Program-made: the position numbers and the translations under genes | In this document: positions 37,307-46,824 of the stretch, in pieces | How the letters are laid out: each line of letters begins with the position of its first letter | Position numbering within the stretch: the stretch's first letter is position 1 | NCBI GenBank assembly: GCA_902834055.1 | Contig: CADFHB010000003.1 | Span: 5,524-69,523 of the forward strand | DNA: 64,000 nt | Origin: Lactobacillaceae bacterium | GTDB lineage: Bacteria > Bacillota > Bacilli > Lactobacillales > Lactobacillaceae | Reading direction: 5' to 3' | The notes under the pieces: model-generated | Seen by the model: the letters and a program-made list of their open reading frames with translations, nothing else | Databases searched by the model: none | What the model was told of the DNA's origin: nothing

Positions 37307-37485
37307 GTTTTAAAGGGCAATACTTAAGAACCGTGCGTAAGTAGTGTAGTCTGGGAAGAATTGGCATTGGTTTTCAATTGCTGGCCAACGTGGTAGAATA
37401 TTACAGTTAAGATAAAAATATAATTGGCTTGAGTAGCACCTTTTGCAATTTGCACTCAGGCACAAATATTAGGAAGGACGCTTTT

Positions 37486-39849
37486 ATGGCCAACATTTTA
37501 AGAAAATGGATTGAAAGCGATCGTCGTGAACTGCGGCGGATTAATAAAATAGCAAACAAGGTTGAATCATATGCCAAACCGATGGCAGACTTAAGCGACG
37601 ACCAGCTAAAAGCAAAGACAAATGAGTTCCGGCAACGTTATCAAAAGGGCGAATCACTAGATGACATGCTCCCGGAAGCCTTTGCGGTAGCACGTGAAGG
37701 CGCCAAGCGGGTGTTGGGACTATACCCGTTCCACGTCCAGATCATGGGTGGAATTGTCCTACACGAAGGTAACATTGCGGAAATGAAGACCGGTGAAGGG
37801 AAGACTTTGACCGCCACCATGCCGGTATACCTAAACGCGATCTCCGGCAAGGGGGTGCACGTTATTACCGTTAATGAATACCTTTCCAAGCGTGACGCAA
37901 CTGAGATGGGACAATTGTACAACTGGCTCGGTTGCAGTGTCGGTATTAACAATTCCGAGATGAGCCCGGATGAAAAGCGAAAAGCTTACCAGGCAGACAT
38001 TATGTACTCGACTAACAGTGAAATCGGGTTTGACTACCTGCGTGATAACATGGCGGTTTACAAGGAAGACCAAGTTCAACGGGGCCTTAACTACGCGATC
38101 GTCGATGAGGTGGACTCGATTCTGATCGATGAAGCCCGGACACCACTGATTATTTCTGGACCAGGGACCGGGACTTCCAAACTTTACAAGCAAACTGACC
38201 GCTTCGTTAAGCAGTTAAAGAATGAGGTTGATTACAAGGTCGACCTGGAATCTAAGACGGTATCACTGACCGATGAGGGAATTAAGAAGGCGGAAAAGTA
38301 CTTCAACTTAAAGAACCTGTACGATCCTGAAAACACGGCCTTGACCCACCACCTGGACCAGGCGCTGCGGGCCAACTACATCATGCACCTAGACAAGGAC
38401 TACGTGGTTTCTGACGGTGAAGTGTTGATCGTTGATTCCTTTACTGGACGGGTAATGCAAGGCCGGCGGTTCTCTGATGGCCTTCACCAGGCAATTGAAG
38501 CCAAGGAAGGTGTTAAGATCCAGGAAGAAAACAAGACGATGGCCAACATTACCTACCAGAACCTCTTCCGGATGTACAACAAGCTGGCCGGGATGACCGG
38601 GACAGCCAAGACGGAGCAAGAAGAATTCCGTGAAATCTACAACATGGAGACCATTACCATCCCGACGAACCGGCCGGTAGCACGGAAGGATGAGCCGGAC
38701 CTCCTTTACCCGACCCTGGAGAGTAAGTTTGCGGCCGTAGTCAAGCGGATCAAGAGCCTTCATGCTAAGGGTCAGCCAATCCTGGTTGGGACCGTGGCGG
38801 TTGAGACGTCAGAATACTTGTCCCACCTCCTAGACCAGGAGCACATCCCGCACGTGGTCTTAAACGCTAAGAACCACGCCAAGGAAGCTGATATTATCAA
38901 GAATGCCGGTCAACGGGGCGCCGTTACCATCGCTACCAACATGGCCGGGCGGGGGACTGATATTAAGTTAGGCCCTGGCGTCCGTGAACTAGGTGGTTTG
39001 GCCGTAATCGGGACTGAACGGCATGAGTCACGGCGGATTGATAACCAGCTGCGGGGCCGGTCTGGCCGGCAGGGTGATCCGGGTCTGTCCCAATTCTACC
39101 TGTCACTGGAAGATGACTTGATGAAGCGGTTCGGTGGTGAACGGATTAAGGCTTTCCTGGACCGGATGAAGGTACAAGGCGAAGACGCCGTTATCAAGAG
39201 TCGTTTCTTGACGCGGCAAGTTGAATCAGCTCAAAAGCGGGTTGAGGGTAACAACTACGACTCCCGAAAGAATGTCTTGCAATACGATGACGTAATGCGC
39301 GAACAGCGGGAGATTATCTACAAGGAACGGCAAGAAATTATTACCGAAACCAAGTCCTTAAAGTGGGTTCTAATGCCAATTTTTAAACGCACGATCCAGC
39401 GTGAAGTTGAACAGCACACGTTAGGGGACCAAAAGGAATGGGACCTGCAGGGAATTATTGACTTTGCAGAAGAAGTAATCGTTAAGCCCGGGACAATTAG
39501 TGTCAAGGACCTCGAAGGCAAGAGCCAAGACGAGATGGTCGACTTCTTAATGGGCTTTGCTGAAAAAGTTTACGACGAAAAGAAGCAGATCTTAACCGAC
39601 CCTTCACAGATGCTGGAGTTTGAAAAAGTCGTCTTACTCCGGGTAGTGGACTCCCATTGGACCGACCACATTGATGTGATGGACCAGTTCCGACAATCCG
39701 TTGGCCTTCGTGGTTATGGTCAATTGAACCCACTGGTCGAATACCAGACGGCCGGTTACCACATGTTTGAGCAAATGATTGCCGATATTGAGTATGAGAC
39801 GACCCGGCTCTTCATGAAGTCTGAAATTCGGCAAAACGTTACCCGTTAA
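37486..39849 (+). CDS. secA: Preprotein translocase ATPase SecA
   Basis: SecA (787 residues) drives Sec-dependent protein export. Walker A is in [11 protein letters not shown] near residue 100, with [12 protein letters not shown] near 208, [14 protein letters not shown] near 485 and [10 protein letters not shown] near 525. The protein ends soon after the helical scaffold and lacks the C-terminal zinc-binding CxC..CH tail of E. coli SecA, as is common in lactobacilli. The ATG at 37486 has AGGAAGG upstream. Codons upstream in frame carry no ribosome site. Confidence 0.96.
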   Translation: MANILRKWIESDRRELRRINKIANKVESYAKPMADLSDDQLKAKTNEFRQRYQKGESLDDMLPEAFAVAREGAKRVLGLYPFHVQIMGGIVLHEGNIAEMKTGEGKTLTATMPVYLNAISGKGVHVITVNEYLSKRDATEMGQLYNWLGCSVGINNSEMSPDEKRKAYQADIMYSTNSEIGFDYLRDNMAVYKEDQVQRGLNYAIVDEVDSILIDEARTPLIISGPGTGTSKLYKQTDRFVKQLKNEVDYKVDLESKTVSLTDEGIKKAEKYFNLKNLYDPENTALTHHLDQALRANYIMHLDKDYVVSDGEVLIVDSFTGRVMQGRRFSDGLHQAIEAKEGVKIQEENKTMANITYQNLFRMYNKLAGMTGTAKTEQEEFREIYNMETITIPTNRPVARKDEPDLLYPTLESKFAAVVKRIKSLHAKGQPILVGTVAVETSEYLSHLLDQEHIPHVVLNAKNHAKEADIIKNAGQRGAVTIATNMAGRGTDIKLGPGVRELGGLAVIGTERHESRRIDNQLRGRSGRQGDPGLSQFYLSLEDDLMKRFGGERIKAFLDRMKVQGEDAVIKSRFLTRQVESAQKRVEGNNYDSRKNVLQYDDVMREQREIIYKERQEIITETKSLKWVLMPIFKRTIQREVEQHTLGDQKEWDLQGIIDFAEEVIVKPGTISVKDLEGKSQDEMVDFLMGFAEKVYDEKKQILTDPSQMLEFEKVVLLRVVDSHWTDHIDVMDQFRQSVGLRGYGQLNPLVEYQTAGYHMFEQMIADIEYETTRLFMKSEIRQNVTR

Positions 39850-39872
39850 ACCAAACGAAAATTGCAATAAGG

Positions 39873-39911
39873 TACGGCAGTAAGGTCACCCATGGCGGTA
39901 CCACTGCCGTA
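39873..39911 (+). other. Hairpin between secA and prfB
   Basis: TACGGCAGT and ACTGCCGTA form a perfect 9-bp stem with a loop of about 21 bases. T-richness after it is weak (TGTTTGTATTT). It may be a leaky terminator, because prfB follows after 24 bases. Confidence 0.45.
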
Positions 39912-39935
39912 TGTTTGTATTTGGAGGCAGCAGTG

Positions 39936-41052
39936 ATGGAATTAAGTGAAGCTAAGAAGAAAATAGAAGCAATGCAAGCTGAAGTTGCACGCTTCGGGAG
40001 GTCTCTTTGACCTCGATGCGTTAGACGAACAGATTGCGGAAAATGAGCACCAAATGGCGCAGCCAGGGTTCTGGGATGACAATACCCAGGCCCAGCAAAA
40101 GATCAATCAGACTAACGAATTAAAGGAGAAGCGGGACACCTTTGTCCAGTTACGGGACCAAATTGCGGACCTAAGTACCAATGTCGAATTGTTGGAATTA
40201 GAACCTGATCCAGACCTGACCCGGGAACTAGATGATTCCTTTGCCCAAACCGACAAGGCACTACAGCAGTATCGGTTAAATCAACTGCTGAATGAACAAT
40301 ATGATAGTCGCAACGCCATCCTTGAAATCCACCCTGGCGCCGGGGGAACGGAAGCCCAGGACTGGGGCGATATGTTATTGCGGATGTACGTACGTTGGGG
40401 TGAGCAGCACGGCTTTACGGTGGAGACTGCGAACTACGAAGCTGGTGATATTGCCGGGATTAAGAGTGTGACCCTCCTGTTTAAAGGGCACAATGCCTTT
40501 GGCTACCTGCGGAGCGAAAAAGGGGTGCACCGGCTCGTACGGATTTCGCCGTTCGACTCGGCAGGTCGCCGGCATACCTCCTTTGCCTCGGTTGACGTAA
40601 TGCCAGAACTAGACGAGAGCGTGAAGGTTGATATTGACCCGTCAGACTTGCGAGTAGACACCTTCCGTTCCAGCGGGGCTGGTGGTCAGCACATTAACAA
40701 AACTGAGTCCGCCGTCCGAATTACCCACTTGCCAACTGGCCTGGTGGCCTCCTCGCAAGCGGAACGGTCCCAGCTTGAAAACCGGGTAACGGCGATGAAC
40801 ATGTTGAAGTCCAAGTTATATGAGTTGGAAGAAGAAAAAAAGGCTAAGAAGCGTGCCGAAATTGAGGGTGAGCAGCTCGAAATTGGCTGGGGCTCCCAGA
40901 TTCGCTCCTACGTCTTCCACCCCTATACCCTGGTTAAGGATAACCGGACTAATTATGAAACCCACAATGGCCAAGCAGTAATGGATGGGGACTTGGACCC
41001 GTTCATTAATGCCTACCTACAGTGGAAACTAAGTCAGAAGAATCCCCAATAA
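39936..41052 (+). CDS. prfB: Peptide chain release factor 2 with programmed +1 frameshift
   Basis: RF2 recognises UAA and UGA stop codons. The gene is in two frames: 24 codons from ATG at 39936 reach an in-frame TGA at 40008-40010. Ribosomes slip at CTT TGA C to continue from 40009, giving about 371 residues. The shift site has the classic pattern of an upstream Shine-Dalgarno-like GGGAGG, then CTT TGA C. Downstream are the GGQ loop (SSGAGGQHINKTESAVR) and the stop-recognition region. The shift autoregulates RF2: when RF2 is low, frameshifting rises. A gene finder that starts at 39985 misses the N-terminus. Confidence 0.95.
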
Positions 41053-41107
41053 AGGCGATTGCAGTTGGGAATAAAAGCAGGTAATATTTAAACAAAGGGG
41101 TGATTTG

Positions 41108-41446
41108 ATGAGAGAAAGCCGACGTAAACGGTTAACCCGTTCCGGAAGTGACCGGATCCTGGCAGGGGTCTTTGGTGGCTTTGGCCAATACTTTAATTGT
41201 TCACCAAATATTTTTCGGGTAGCTTACGTGATCTTGAGTATTTTAAGTGGGCTCGTCCCGGGGATTGTTATTTATGCGATTATGGTCCTCATAATGCCAC
41301 CTGACCCGCAACACCCGGGGTTCTTGGGCTTTCTTAAGAACCTCAATGATTTTCAACAAGGAATTGACGGGACGGCCCAGAAGCAATCCCGTCGTACACT
41401 GACGGATGTTGAAGAAAAAGATATTAAAAGAAATGGAAGATCATAA
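41108..41446 (+). CDS. PspC-domain membrane protein
   Basis: A 112-residue protein whose first 65 residues form a PspC domain: RSGSDRILAGVFGGFGQYF followed by one membrane segment (about 38-62). A charged cytosolic tail follows. PspC proteins sense envelope stress in some bacteria. The ATG at 41108 follows GGGGTG. Its stop overlaps the start of the YvlD gene (TAATG). The pair precedes hprK, as the yvl genes do in Bacillus. Confidence 0.82.
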   Translation: MRESRRKRLTRSGSDRILAGVFGGFGQYFNCSPNIFRVAYVILSILSGLVPGIVIYAIMVLIMPPDPQHPGFLGFLKNLNDFQQGIDGTAQKQSRRTLTDVEEKDIKRNGRS

Positions 41447-41802
41447 TGACTTTTTGGAAGAAAGTTCTAGTTGATACGATTTTATTCATCGCCCTGGCCG
41501 GCCTGTTCACGGGAACGGGGATGATCTACGTTAGTCATGCCTGGGTGGCCTTACTAGCAGCGTTTGTTCTCGCAATCCTTAACGTGGCGGTTAAGCCGAT
41601 CCTAGTGATCTTAACGTTACCGGTTAACCTACTGACCCTGGGCCTCTTTAGCATTGTTATTAATGGGGCAATGCTGGAGTTGACCTCGGCGTTAATTGGG
41701 TCGCTGTACTTCAGATTTTCTTCGTTTTGGTCGGCGATGTTGGTGGCAATTATTATGTCGATCTGCAACATGATCATCACGAGTCACCAGTCAGATTACT
41801 AA
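41446..41802 (+). CDS. YvlD-family membrane protein (four-helix, phage-holin-like superfamily)
   Basis: A 118-residue protein with four predicted membrane helices (about 8-28, 32-52, 58-80, 88-110) and little else. It matches the YvlD / 'mycobacterial 4 TMS phage holin' superfamily. Despite that name it is a chromosomal membrane protein and not a sign of prophage. Function is unknown, possibly envelope stress given its PspC neighbour. It starts on the stop codon of the PspC gene. Confidence 0.8.
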   Translation: MTFWKKVLVDTILFIALAGLFTGTGMIYVSHAWVALLAAFVLAILNVAVKPILVILTLPVNLLTLGLFSIVINGAMLELTSALIGSLYFRFSSFWSAMLVAIIMSICNMIITSHQSDY

Positions 41803-41815
41803 GGAGTGAGTTAGT

Positions 41816-42769
41816 TTGCCAAACCACGTTACTGTTAATGAATTAGTTGAAAAGGTCCGTCTGAAGGTCCTACAAGGCGACGACTACCTTGGCCGGACAA
41901 TCACTACTAGTGATATTTCGCGACCGGCCCTTGAGTTTGCGGGTTACTTTAAACACTATCCCGCAATGCGGATCCAGCTTTTGGGAATTACCGAAATTTC
42001 CTTTTCAAAGGATTTGACGCATGACCAGATGACGGAGTATATGACCCGGATGTGTACCCCCCAGACGCCGTGCTTTGTGATTTCTACTAACTTGCCAATT
42101 CCCGCGGAATTAAAGACCGCGGCGGCGGATGCCCACATTCCGATCTTGGGGACCCACCTGACCTCATCACAGATCTTAAGTAACATGACTTCTTACCTGC
42201 TGGGACGGTTAGCACCACGGAAGTCCCTCCATGGGGTCCTGGTTGATATTAGTGGAGTTGGGGTTTTGATTACTGGTGATTCTGGGGTTGGTAAGAGTGA
42301 AACGGCGCTGGAATTAGTCCGGCGTGGTCACCGGTTAGTGGCTGATGACCGGGTTGAAGTGTATGCCCGGGACGAACAGACCCTGATTGGGACCGCACCA
42401 GCAATCCTCCAACACCTGATGGAAATTCGGGGGATCGGCATCATTGACGTATCGACGCTTTATGGCACGGGGGCAATTATGCCGGTTGATAACATCAACC
42501 TGATTGTCCACCTTGAGACCTGGACACCCGATACTAAGTTTGACCGGCTGGGCGACCGGGGTGATACCCAGACGATTCAAGGGGTCATTATTCCGAAGGT
42601 CTCGGTACCGGTTAAAACCGGGCGAAACCTTGCCATCATTATCGAGTCGGCAGCGATGAACTACCGGGCAGAAACAATGGGCTACGACGCCACGAAGACC
42701 TTTGATGAAAACCTGAACCGGTTGATCAAACAGAACTCTGCCCGTGACAGTAAGGAGCAGGGGAAGTAA
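41816..42769 (+). CDS. hprK: HPr kinase/phosphorylase
   Basis: HprK (317 residues) phosphorylates Ser46 of HPr and removes the phosphate, setting CcpA-mediated carbon catabolite control. The Walker A motif GDSGVGKS spans residues 154-161, and LMEIRGIGIIDV is the HprK signature near 203. His in LHGVLVD near 139 is the usual conserved one. The start is TTG after AAGGAG. lgt begins on its stop codon. Confidence 0.96.
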   Translation: MPNHVTVNELVEKVRLKVLQGDDYLGRTITTSDISRPALEFAGYFKHYPAMRIQLLGITEISFSKDLTHDQMTEYMTRMCTPQTPCFVISTNLPIPAELKTAAADAHIPILGTHLTSSQILSNMTSYLLGRLAPRKSLHGVLVDISGVGVLITGDSGVGKSETALELVRRGHRLVADDRVEVYARDEQTLIGTAPAILQHLMEIRGIGIIDVSTLYGTGAIMPVDNINLIVHLETWTPDTKFDRLGDRGDTQTIQGVIIPKVSVPVKTGRNLAIIIESAAMNYRAETMGYDATKTFDENLNRLIKQNSARDSKEQGK

Positions 42770-43584
42770 TGGGGACAATCGTAGGTGCCCTTAACCCGAT
42801 TGCCTTCCACCTGGGGGCAATTGAAGTTCACTGGTATGGGGTCATAATTGCGACTGGCGTTGTCGTAGCGTTGATCCTCTCGGTAGCCGAAGGGAAACGG
42901 TTAGGTGTCAAGGAAGATTACTTTTACGACTACCTCCTCTGGGCGATTCCGGTGGCGATCATCTGCGCCCGACTCTACTACGTTATCTTTCAGTGGCCTT
43001 ATTACTCCCGCCACCTCGGTGAAATCATCGCCATTTGGGATGGGGGGATTGCGATTTACGGCGCCATTATCGGTGGCTTTTTAACCCTGTACTTCTTTTG
43101 CCGGGCCCGCCACTTATCGATGTGGACGATGGTGGATATCATTGCGCCCCCGTTGATAATGGCCCAGGGAATCGGTCGTTGGGGAAACTTTATGAACCAG
43201 GAGGCGTTTGGCCGGATCACCACGCGGGCGGCCCTGGTTGCCCAACACATCCCCAACTGGATTATTAACCAGATGTACATTGGTGGCCACTACCGGGTCC
43301 CAACCTTTTTGTACGAGTCGCTATGGGATCTGGCCGGCTTTGCACTATTGATGCTTTGCCGCCACCGCCACCACCTGTTTCGGCGGGGCGAAGTTTTCCT
43401 GTCCTACGTAATCTGGTATGCGGTCGGGCGGTTCGTAATTGAAGGCATGCGGACGGATAGCCTCATGCTGGGCCCAATTCGGGTTTCGCAACTCTTGTCG
43501 CTGGTCTTTTTAGTGGGCGCTGTGATCGTCTTGCTCGTGCGACGCCACGGTAAGACGGGTAATTGGTATTGGACAAGTAATTAG
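42769..43584 (+). CDS. lgt: Prolipoprotein diacylglyceryl transferase
   Basis: Lgt (271 residues) transfers diacylglycerol to the lipobox cysteine of prolipoproteins at the membrane. Seven membrane segments are likely. The signature GRWGNFMNQEAFG is near residue 141, with YRVPTFLYES near 178 and the late YAVGRFVIEGMRTDS. It overlaps hprK by one base and precedes gpsA, which makes lipid precursors. Confidence 0.95.
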   Translation: MGTIVGALNPIAFHLGAIEVHWYGVIIATGVVVALILSVAEGKRLGVKEDYFYDYLLWAIPVAIICARLYYVIFQWPYYSRHLGEIIAIWDGGIAIYGAIIGGFLTLYFFCRARHLSMWTMVDIIAPPLIMAQGIGRWGNFMNQEAFGRITTRAALVAQHIPNWIINQMYIGGHYRVPTFLYESLWDLAGFALLMLCRHRHHLFRRGEVFLSYVIWYAVGRFVIEGMRTDSLMLGPIRVSQLLSLVFLVGAVIVLLVRRHGKTGNWYWTSN

Positions 43585-43607
43585 TATTGAAAATAAGGAG
43601 AATGGTT

Positions 43608-44624
43608 ATGGCAGAAAAAATTGCGGTACTAGGTGCTGGCTCGTGGGGCAGTACTCTAGCAAACATGTTGGTTGAGAATGGACACTCGGTAATGTTGTGG
43701 GCCCGTAACCAAAAGCAAGTGGACCAGTTAAACCAAGACCACATCAACCCCGACTACATGAAGACTTTAGTTTATTCTGATAAGTTAGTGGCGACGACCG
43801 ACATGAAGGCGGCCGTTACGGGGGCCAACGTTATTTTAATTGTCATCCCGACAAAGGGACTCCGCCAGGTTGCCGACCAACTGGATAAAATTCTTGGTGA
43901 ACTGGAACAGCAGCCGCTGATCATTCACGCTACTAAGGGCTTGGAACAAAATACCTACAAACGACCATCTGAGATGCTAGCAGAAGAAATTGCACCAGCC
44001 CACCGGTCAGCAATTGTTGTCTTATCCGGTCCTAGCCATGCTGAGGATGTGGCCATCAAGGATATGACGGCGGTCACCGCTGCTTGTGAGGACCTGGAAA
44101 AGGCCAAGAAAGTTCAAAAACTCTTTAGTAATTCCTACTTCCGGGTATATACAAATGATGACGTAATCGGGGCCGAGTTTGGCGCCGCATTGAAGAACAT
44201 CATCGCCATTGGTGCGGGGGCCCTACAAGGCCTGGGATACCATGATAATGCCCGGGCAGCTCTCATTACCCGGGGCCTGGCCGAAATTCGTCGCTTGGGG
44301 GTAGCCTTTGGTGCTAACCCAATGACCTTTATTGGCCTGTCCGGTGTTGGTGACCTGGTTGTTACCGCTACGAGCAAGAACTCGCGTAACTGGCGGGCCG
44401 GTTACCAGCTGGGCCAGGGCCAAAAGCTGGATGATGTGATTAAGAACATGGGAATGGTAATCGAAGGGGTCTACACGACCAAGGCTGCTTATGAATTAAG
44501 CCGGAAACGCCAAGTAAAGATGCCAATTACCGAATCCCTTTACGAGGTTTTGTACCATGGTAAGGACATTAAGGATGCAATTTCTCAGCTAATGAGCCGG
44601 GACTTAACGTCCGAGATTGAATAA
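43608..44624 (+). CDS. gpsA: Glycerol-3-phosphate dehydrogenase [NAD(P)+]
   Basis: GpsA (338 residues) reduces dihydroxyacetone phosphate to sn-glycerol-3-phosphate for phospholipids. The coenzyme site is VLGAGSWGSTLA (6-17), the catalytic Lys is in GAALKNIIAIGAG near 192, and the GLSGVGDLVVT motif follows near 251. The ATG at 43608 has AAGGAG seven bases upstream; an earlier in-frame start lacks support. It lies between lgt and galU. Confidence 0.95.
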   Translation: MAEKIAVLGAGSWGSTLANMLVENGHSVMLWARNQKQVDQLNQDHINPDYMKTLVYSDKLVATTDMKAAVTGANVILIVIPTKGLRQVADQLDKILGELEQQPLIIHATKGLEQNTYKRPSEMLAEEIAPAHRSAIVVLSGPSHAEDVAIKDMTAVTAACEDLEKAKKVQKLFSNSYFRVYTNDDVIGAEFGAALKNIIAIGAGALQGLGYHDNARAALITRGLAEIRRLGVAFGANPMTFIGLSGVGDLVVTATSKNSRNWRAGYQLGQGQKLDDVIKNMGMVIEGVYTTKAAYELSRKRQVKMPITESLYEVLYHGKDIKDAISQLMSRDLTSEIE

Positions 44625-44689
44625 GTATGGTAAAATGTTACCGGGTACAATCTGAGAGAAATTGAAGTAATGAAAGGATTTTTAAGGTT

Positions 44690-45598
44690 ATGAAACGTGT
44701 TAGAAAGGCAATTATTCCTGCAGCAGGTCTGGGGACCCGTTTCCTACCAGCAACTAAGGCATTAGCCAAGGAAATGCTGCCGATTGTTGATAAGCCAACG
44801 ATTCAGTTTATCGTTGAGGAAGCTCGCAAGTCAGGAATTGAAGATATTGTGGTGGTTGATGGTAAGAACAAGCGGTCAATCGAGGACCACTTTGATTCCA
44901 ACCCTGAATTGGAAGATAACTTACGCTCCAAGCACAAGGATGAGATGCTGAAGTTAGTGGAAGAAACCACTGACATCAATATCTACTTTATCCGGCAGTC
45001 CCACCCACGGGGCCTGGGTGATGCCGTCTTAACGGCGCGTGATTTCATTGGTGATGAACCATTTGTCGTAATGCTTGGTGATGACCTCAACAACATCAAC
45101 AACAACGGTGAACCACTAACTAAGCAGCTGATTGAAAGTTACCACCAGACGGGTGCTTCAACGCTGGCGGTAATGCGGGTTCCCCATGAAGACACGGCGA
45201 AGTACGGTGTAATTAATCCCAGCAAGGAAGTGACGCCGGGACTTTACAACGTTACCAGCTTTGTGGAAAAGCCAGCACCAAAGAATGCGCCGAGTGACCT
45301 TGCCATCATTGGTCGCTACGTCTTTACGCCAGAAATCTTTGATGTTTTGGCCAAGACCAAACCGGGTAAGGGTAATGAAATCCAACTGACGGACGCAATT
45401 GATACCCTTAACCAGACGCAACGGGTCTTTGCACGTGAATACACTGGGGACCGTTATGACGTCGGCAATAAGTTTGGCTGGGTGAAGACCAACATTGAGT
45501 ATGGTCTGAAGCACCCCCAAGTCAAAGATGAACTTCGTGAATACATCAAGGACTTGGGTGCTAAGCTAGCAGCCGAGGATAAGGGCAATAAGAAGTAG
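44690..45598 (+). CDS. galU: UTP-glucose-1-phosphate uridylyltransferase
   Basis: GalU (302 residues) makes UDP-glucose from UTP and glucose-1-phosphate. It has the nucleotide-binding [19 protein letters not shown], the VMLGDD motif near 122 and FVEKP near 190. With pgcA (46825) and galE (18573) it supplies UDP-sugars for polysaccharide and glycolipids. A terminator follows. Confidence 0.96.
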   Translation: MKRVRKAIIPAAGLGTRFLPATKALAKEMLPIVDKPTIQFIVEEARKSGIEDIVVVDGKNKRSIEDHFDSNPELEDNLRSKHKDEMLKLVEETTDINIYFIRQSHPRGLGDAVLTARDFIGDEPFVVMLGDDLNNINNNGEPLTKQLIESYHQTGASTLAVMRVPHEDTAKYGVINPSKEVTPGLYNVTSFVEKPAPKNAPSDLAIIGRYVFTPEIFDVLAKTKPGKGNEIQLTDAIDTLNQTQRVFAREYTGDRYDVGNKFGWVKTNIEYGLKHPQVKDELREYIKDLGAKLAAEDKGNKK

Positions 45599-45611
45599 TT
45601 TTTAGATCCCA

Positions 45612-45660
45612 AATAAAGGAAGTGCGACAGGATTAACCTGTTACACTTCCTTATTTTTTG
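45612..45660 (+). terminator. Terminator of galU
   Basis: AAGGAAGTGCGACAGG pairs with CCTGTTACACTTCCTT followed by ATTTTTTG. Confidence 0.85.
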
Positions 45661-45736
45661 TAAGCAAAAAGCTAGACAAGTGGTCCCTACTTGGTTAAGA
45701 TAATGAATAATTAATAGTGTTGAGGAGGAATGTGAA

Positions 45737-46669
45737 ATGGCTGATGAGAAGAAATATGATGTAATTATCATCGGTGCTGGTCCCGGTGGGATGACCACCG
45801 CTTTGTATGCATCCCGGGCGAACCTTAAGGTAGTAATGCTTGATCGTGGGGCCTACGGTGGCAACCTTAATAACACCGCGTCAATTGTGAACTATTCCGG
45901 CTTTAAGGATGTCCAAGGCCCGGAACTGGCTGAAAAAATGTATCAAGGGGCGACCCAGTTTGGGGCTGAATACGCCTACGGAACAGTTACCAGTGTTACG
46001 GTTGATGGCCAGTTGAAGAAGGTAACGACTGACATGGGCGATACCTTTGTTGCACCGGTAATGGTGGTCGCTACCGGTTCTGACCACCGTAAGCTTGGGG
46101 TGCCCGGTGAAGAAGAATTTAGCGGCCGGGGGGTTTCCTACTGTGCGGTCTGCGACGGGGCCTTTTTTAAAGACAAGCACCTGGTAGTGGTTGGCGGCGG
46201 TGATTCCGCGGTGGAAGAGGGACTATACCTCACCCAGCTTGCGGCGAAGGTAACGGTTTTAGTTCGGCGCGATGAATTACGGGCCCAGCCAATGCTCCAA
46301 GATGAGGCGGTCAAGAATGCTAAGATGGAATTTGTTTATAACACCAGTGTGACTGAAATCGTGGGTGATGATGTTAAGGTTACCGGTGTTAAGACGCATA
46401 ATAATAAGACCGGTGCAGATGGCGAATTGGCCGCTGACGGGGTCTTTATCTATGTCGGTAACGTACCGTTAACCAAGCCATTTACAGACCTGGGGATCTT
46501 GGATGACCAGGGATGGGTCAAGACGGATACGCTCATGAAGACCAGTGTTCCGGGAATCTTTGCGATCGGTGACGTTCGTGAGACACCACTGCGGCAGATT
46601 GCTACTGCCGTGGGTGATGGTGCCATCGCTGGCCAGCAGGTTTACCAATACATTAAGGGATTAAAATAG
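45737..46669 (+). CDS. trxB: Thioredoxin reductase
   Basis: TrxB (310 residues) is an FAD enzyme that passes NADPH electrons to thioredoxin, and probably onward to NrdH. The FAD loop GAGPGGMTTALYA starts at residue 13, the redox cysteines are in CAVCDG (Cys136, Cys139), the NADPH loop is GGGDSAVEEGLYL, and the late GIFAIGDVRE is present. GAGGAGG precedes ATG. Confidence 0.95.
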   Translation: MADEKKYDVIIIGAGPGGMTTALYASRANLKVVMLDRGAYGGNLNNTASIVNYSGFKDVQGPELAEKMYQGATQFGAEYAYGTVTSVTVDGQLKKVTTDMGDTFVAPVMVVATGSDHRKLGVPGEEEFSGRGVSYCAVCDGAFFKDKHLVVVGGGDSAVEEGLYLTQLAAKVTVLVRRDELRAQPMLQDEAVKNAKMEFVYNTSVTEIVGDDVKVTGVKTHNNKTGADGELAADGVFIYVGNVPLTKPFTDLGILDDQGWVKTDTLMKTSVPGIFAIGDVRETPLRQIATAVGDGAIAGQQVYQYIKGLK

Positions 46670-46672
46670 TTT

Positions 46673-46727
46673 AAAGGAGTCGGGAAGGTGACCAAACGCT
46701 GCTTGATCACCTTCCCGACTCCTTTTT
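46673..46727 (+). terminator. Terminator of trxB
   Basis: AAAGGAGTCGGGAAGGTGA pairs perfectly with TCACCTTCCCGACTCCTTT, then TT. One of the strongest hairpins in the window. Confidence 0.9.
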
Positions 46728-46824
46728 CTTAGTAAAAGTTTAGTAAAATGATTAGTAAAGATACGCAGGGCAGGTGAGATGCGGTATACTGATAACAGAT
46801 TATAGAAGTAAAGGAGACTTTATT

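Noticed and set aside
39985..41052. prfB as a truncated or sequencing-damaged gene
   Set aside because: The in-frame TGA lies in the exact known frameshift motif with an upstream Shine-Dalgarno-like element.
41446..41802. Holin-like protein as a prophage remnant
   Set aside because: The superfamily name is historical; the gene is fused to a conserved PspC-hprK context, and no phage genes are near.
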